Source of the DNA: Takakia lepidozioides
Taxonomy: Eukaryota > Streptophyta > Takakiopsida > Takakiales > Takakiaceae
Reading direction: 5' to 3'
Length of the DNA stretch: 64,000 nt
Assembly (NCBI GenBank): GCA_030704615.1
Contig: CM060731.1
Coordinates: 83,062,756 to 83,126,755, forward strand
Shown piece after piece: positions 62,101 to 64,000 of the stretch. Each line of letters opens with the position of its first letter. The stretch's first letter is position 1. The notes below the pieces were generated by a model that saw only the letters and a program-made list of their open reading frames with translations, did no database searches and had not been told where the DNA came from. The position numbers and the translations under genes are program-made.

Positions 62101-63240
62101 AGGATTTGCAGCAGGTTGCTGATCGACGGGTGCAACAAGCCTGGGTAGAGGCTTTGTTCCGTCAGGAGAGGAGGAGAGTGCGGTTATTGCACCAGGACCA
62201 CCTCAGTTGTTACCATTGGATACCACACCTATTGTGTGGCAGTATCCGGATGAAGGCATTTGCCTTCTGGACTTGTTTGGCGGGATCAGCACCGGATTGG
62301 CTGCTGTGCTACAGGCAGGTGTAGGAGTTTGACGTTACCTGTATGTGGAGAGGGATGAGACTGCACGACGCGTCTCACTGCGCCATGTTGCTCAGTTGGT
62401 ACAGCAATACCCTGACTTGTTGCCAGTGTCTGCAGTTCGTGGATACCAACAAGCCTTGCCAGCAGACATTTCTTTGCTGGGGGCGCAGGATTGGAGCAGG
62501 TTGGCTCCATTGATCTGGTAGTGGCAGGTTGGCCCTGCCAAGGGCATTCATCACCGGGCATGGCAATGGATTGCGAGACTCGAGGACGGGTCTGTTGGGA
62601 GATGGTGCGGATTTTGCGCTACTTGCAGCTTCATCAAGCTGTATCTCCAGCATACATCTTGGAGAATGTCCACTGATGGTGATTCTCGGGCCAGGGTGAT
62701 GGCCAGTGTGCATCAAGTCCGGTCGTGGCTTGGGTCAGCAGTGTTGCTGGATGCAGCTGCAGTGGGGTCACGGGCTCATCATCCACGGCTTTGGTGGGAC
62801 TAACTTGATGCCACCCGCACTGCTCAAGCGTGCATTTGATGGGGTGCAGCGGCCAGCACACCTCACCGTGGATGGCATTTTGGACACATGGAGGCAGTCT
62901 TCAACGTGTGAACACGATGACCGTTCGCCTTTGGCAGTGTCAACAGGTGGGTCAACCACGAGCAGCATTACCTACACTGCTCAGCTTCCCAGGATCCCAT
63001 GCTTTTCGGGATGGTGGACCTGGCCTCCTGTGGGATGCTCAGTTGCAGCAGTTAGTGGAGCCTAATGCCGACGAGCGAGAGCGGGCTATGGGGTTTCCAC
63101 TGGGACCACGGCGGTGCCTTCTCTTTCTGAGGCATCACGTCGTCAGGTGTTTGGGCAAAGCAATGGATCTCAATTGCTTGACCGGATTATCAGCTTGGCT
63201 ATGGCTGAGCAAACGTAGAGGTGCGGAGCTGTGGCACTCC
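62100..63240 (+). pseudogene. Methyltransferase of copy B, all motifs present but frameshifted
   Basis: Motif I (LDLFGGISTG-coding, about 62268-62297), in-frame TGA near 62331 (CGA in copy A), motif IV with the PCQ codons (about 62533-62541), motif VI YILENV (about 62653) and motif VIII (about 62768-62800). Beyond the point where copy A is truncated come PNADERERAMGFPLG (about 63064-63105, motif IX-like) and RCLGKAMDLNCL (about 63150-63185, motif X-like). At least six one-base deletions relative to copy A separate these motifs. Together the two copies define a domain of roughly 380 residues. Confidence 0.8.
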
Positions 63241-63288
63241 CCTTCATGGTCTCTCTGCCTACCGAGACGGTACGGCAAGCGAGGGGGG

Positions 63289-63380
63289 CGAGCCGGTGAG
63301 GACCACGGGGTGTAGACATCCATGCACAGTGGAGCGAGCCGGTGAGGACCACGGGGTGTAGACATCCATGCACAGTGGAG
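63289..63380 (+). repeat. 46-bp tandem duplication in the linker before RT
   Basis: CGAGCCGGTGAGGACCACGG begins two successive 46-bp units (63289-63334 and 63335-63380), nearly identical. 46 is not a multiple of three, so the duplication shifts the frame. Confidence 0.9.
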
Positions 63381-63649
63381 AGGTGCTCGAGTTCAAGGGA
63401 GTTGGCAGCCAAGGCAGCTGTGATGGATGAGGTTGGGGATTTTTCTCGGGTTGAGGAGGAGGTTCTCAATGATGAGATGATGGGGCAGGATGAGGCCTTG
63501 TCATTGACTGAGCAGGAAGGAGTACTGCTCAAGAGGTTGCAGCATAGCAACCACGGGACGCGTCTCTACCTCTAAGCCCACTGGACTTAAGGTTGCAGTA
63601 CGGAGGACAATTGGGAGCCTGACATTGGACCCATTGTCACCGGAGGAGA

Positions 63650-64000
63650 GAGACGACGTATACGGGGTTCCTGAGGGCTTACAGGAATTGCTTTGCCTTC
63701 AGTTTGAAGGACTTGGGAGCACTGAAGGGTCAAGAGATCCGTATTGAGTTGGCCACTGACACGCCAATCTTTCGGAGACCCTATAGATACAGTGACATGG
63801 AGAGGTCTTTGATTCAGATGAGAACTCAGGATCTTTGGGAGGCAGGTTTGGTGGAGCTCTCTGGTGGAGAGTATGCTTCAGCCACAGTGATGCCAGCCAA
63901 GAAGGATGTCTATGGCAATTGAGACGAGAGAGACGTATGTGCGGTGATTACCGGCCTGTAAATCGTCAGACCAAGTCCGATAGGTATGCCATGCCGACAC
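63650..64000 (+). pseudogene. Ty3/Gypsy reverse transcriptase start, copy B
   Basis: IRIELATDTPIFRRPYRYSD, LWEAGLVELSGGEYASATV and MPAKKDVYG (63704-63922) are followed, in another frame after a TGA, by MCGDYRPVNRQTKSDRYAMP to the window end. These are the standard opening blocks of Ty3/Gypsy RT up to the Y-R-x-(V/L)-N segment. One frameshift lies near 63915; RT catalytic motifs lie outside the window. Confidence 0.85.

Larger units (their letters stand above)
57620..64000 (+). mobile_element. Methyltransferase-bearing Ty3/Gypsy element, copy B, runs off the window
   Basis: Same order as copy A with more of the 3' part: leader, ORF1 (57994-58745), spacer, gag (about 59273-60740), protease (to about 62090), complete set of methyltransferase motifs (62090-63200), a linker with a 46-bp tandem repeat, and RT starting near 63650. 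It lies in the same orientation as copy A, 10.78 kb downstream. Many one-base gaps relative to copy A break the frames. The 3' end lies beyond 64000. Confidence 0.85.

Overview
The window is eukaryotic, repeat-dominated DNA from the plant lineage (Streptophyta). It holds one recognisable intact host gene, a 15-exon isovaleryl-CoA dehydrogenase (IVD, 19282-29943, +). Almost everything else is transposable-element material: Ty3/Gypsy elements, LINEs, a CACTA element and DDE/SWIM (MULE-like) transposases, nested in one another. IVD protein motifs, GT-AG introns, plant-type CACTA proteins (DUF4218, DUF4216, Ptta/En/Spm-like) and a Ty3/Gypsy element carrying a cytosine methyltransferase suggest a charophyte alga with a large genome, for example Chara. 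The species is an inference; nothing here proves it.

Layout. 1-2929: SWIM-finger transposase copy 1 (+). 3091-3690: short tandem repeats. 3690-13758: a Ty3/Gypsy element (-) with LTR ends, candidate primer-binding site and polypurine tract. It has lost protease, RT and RNase H, and carries a long extra ORF region after integrase. 13759-17000: fragments of another LINE and of two SWIM transposases. 18100-19200: tandem duplications. 19282-29943: IVD, with antisense LINE copies in introns 8 and 12, a LINE tail in intron 1 and short SINE-like repeats. 30726-34437: transposase copy 2 (-), whose intron is filled by a palindromic repeat array. 34489-35408: LTR fragment. 35409-about 40912: CACTA-like element containing a recombinant LTR-gag fragment. 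40300-44400: LINE scraps and degenerate repeats. 44400-44768 and 55031-55396: two copies of a 370-bp hairpin-rich repeat. 45366-46276: a broken squalene-hopene cyclase-like gene (-). 46790-52218 and 57620-64000: two direct copies of the methyltransferase-bearing Ty3/Gypsy element. Between them lie a protease-RT fragment of another Gypsy (52866-54560, -) and a CACTA DUF4216 fragment (+).

The most interesting system is the pair of Gypsy elements whose pol region reads Gag - aspartic protease - C5 cytosine methyltransferase - RT. Copy A (48476-52075) is in one frame broken by two stops, and both stop positions are sense codons in copy B, so the ancestor probably had one continuous polyprotein. 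Both copies also share an upstream ATG-started ORF of unknown function. Retrotransposon-borne methyltransferases are already known from dinoflagellates and the charophyte Klebsormidium. The arrangement, the extra ORF and the relation between these two copies are what deserve follow-up. Copy B's many one-base deletions may partly be assembly errors.
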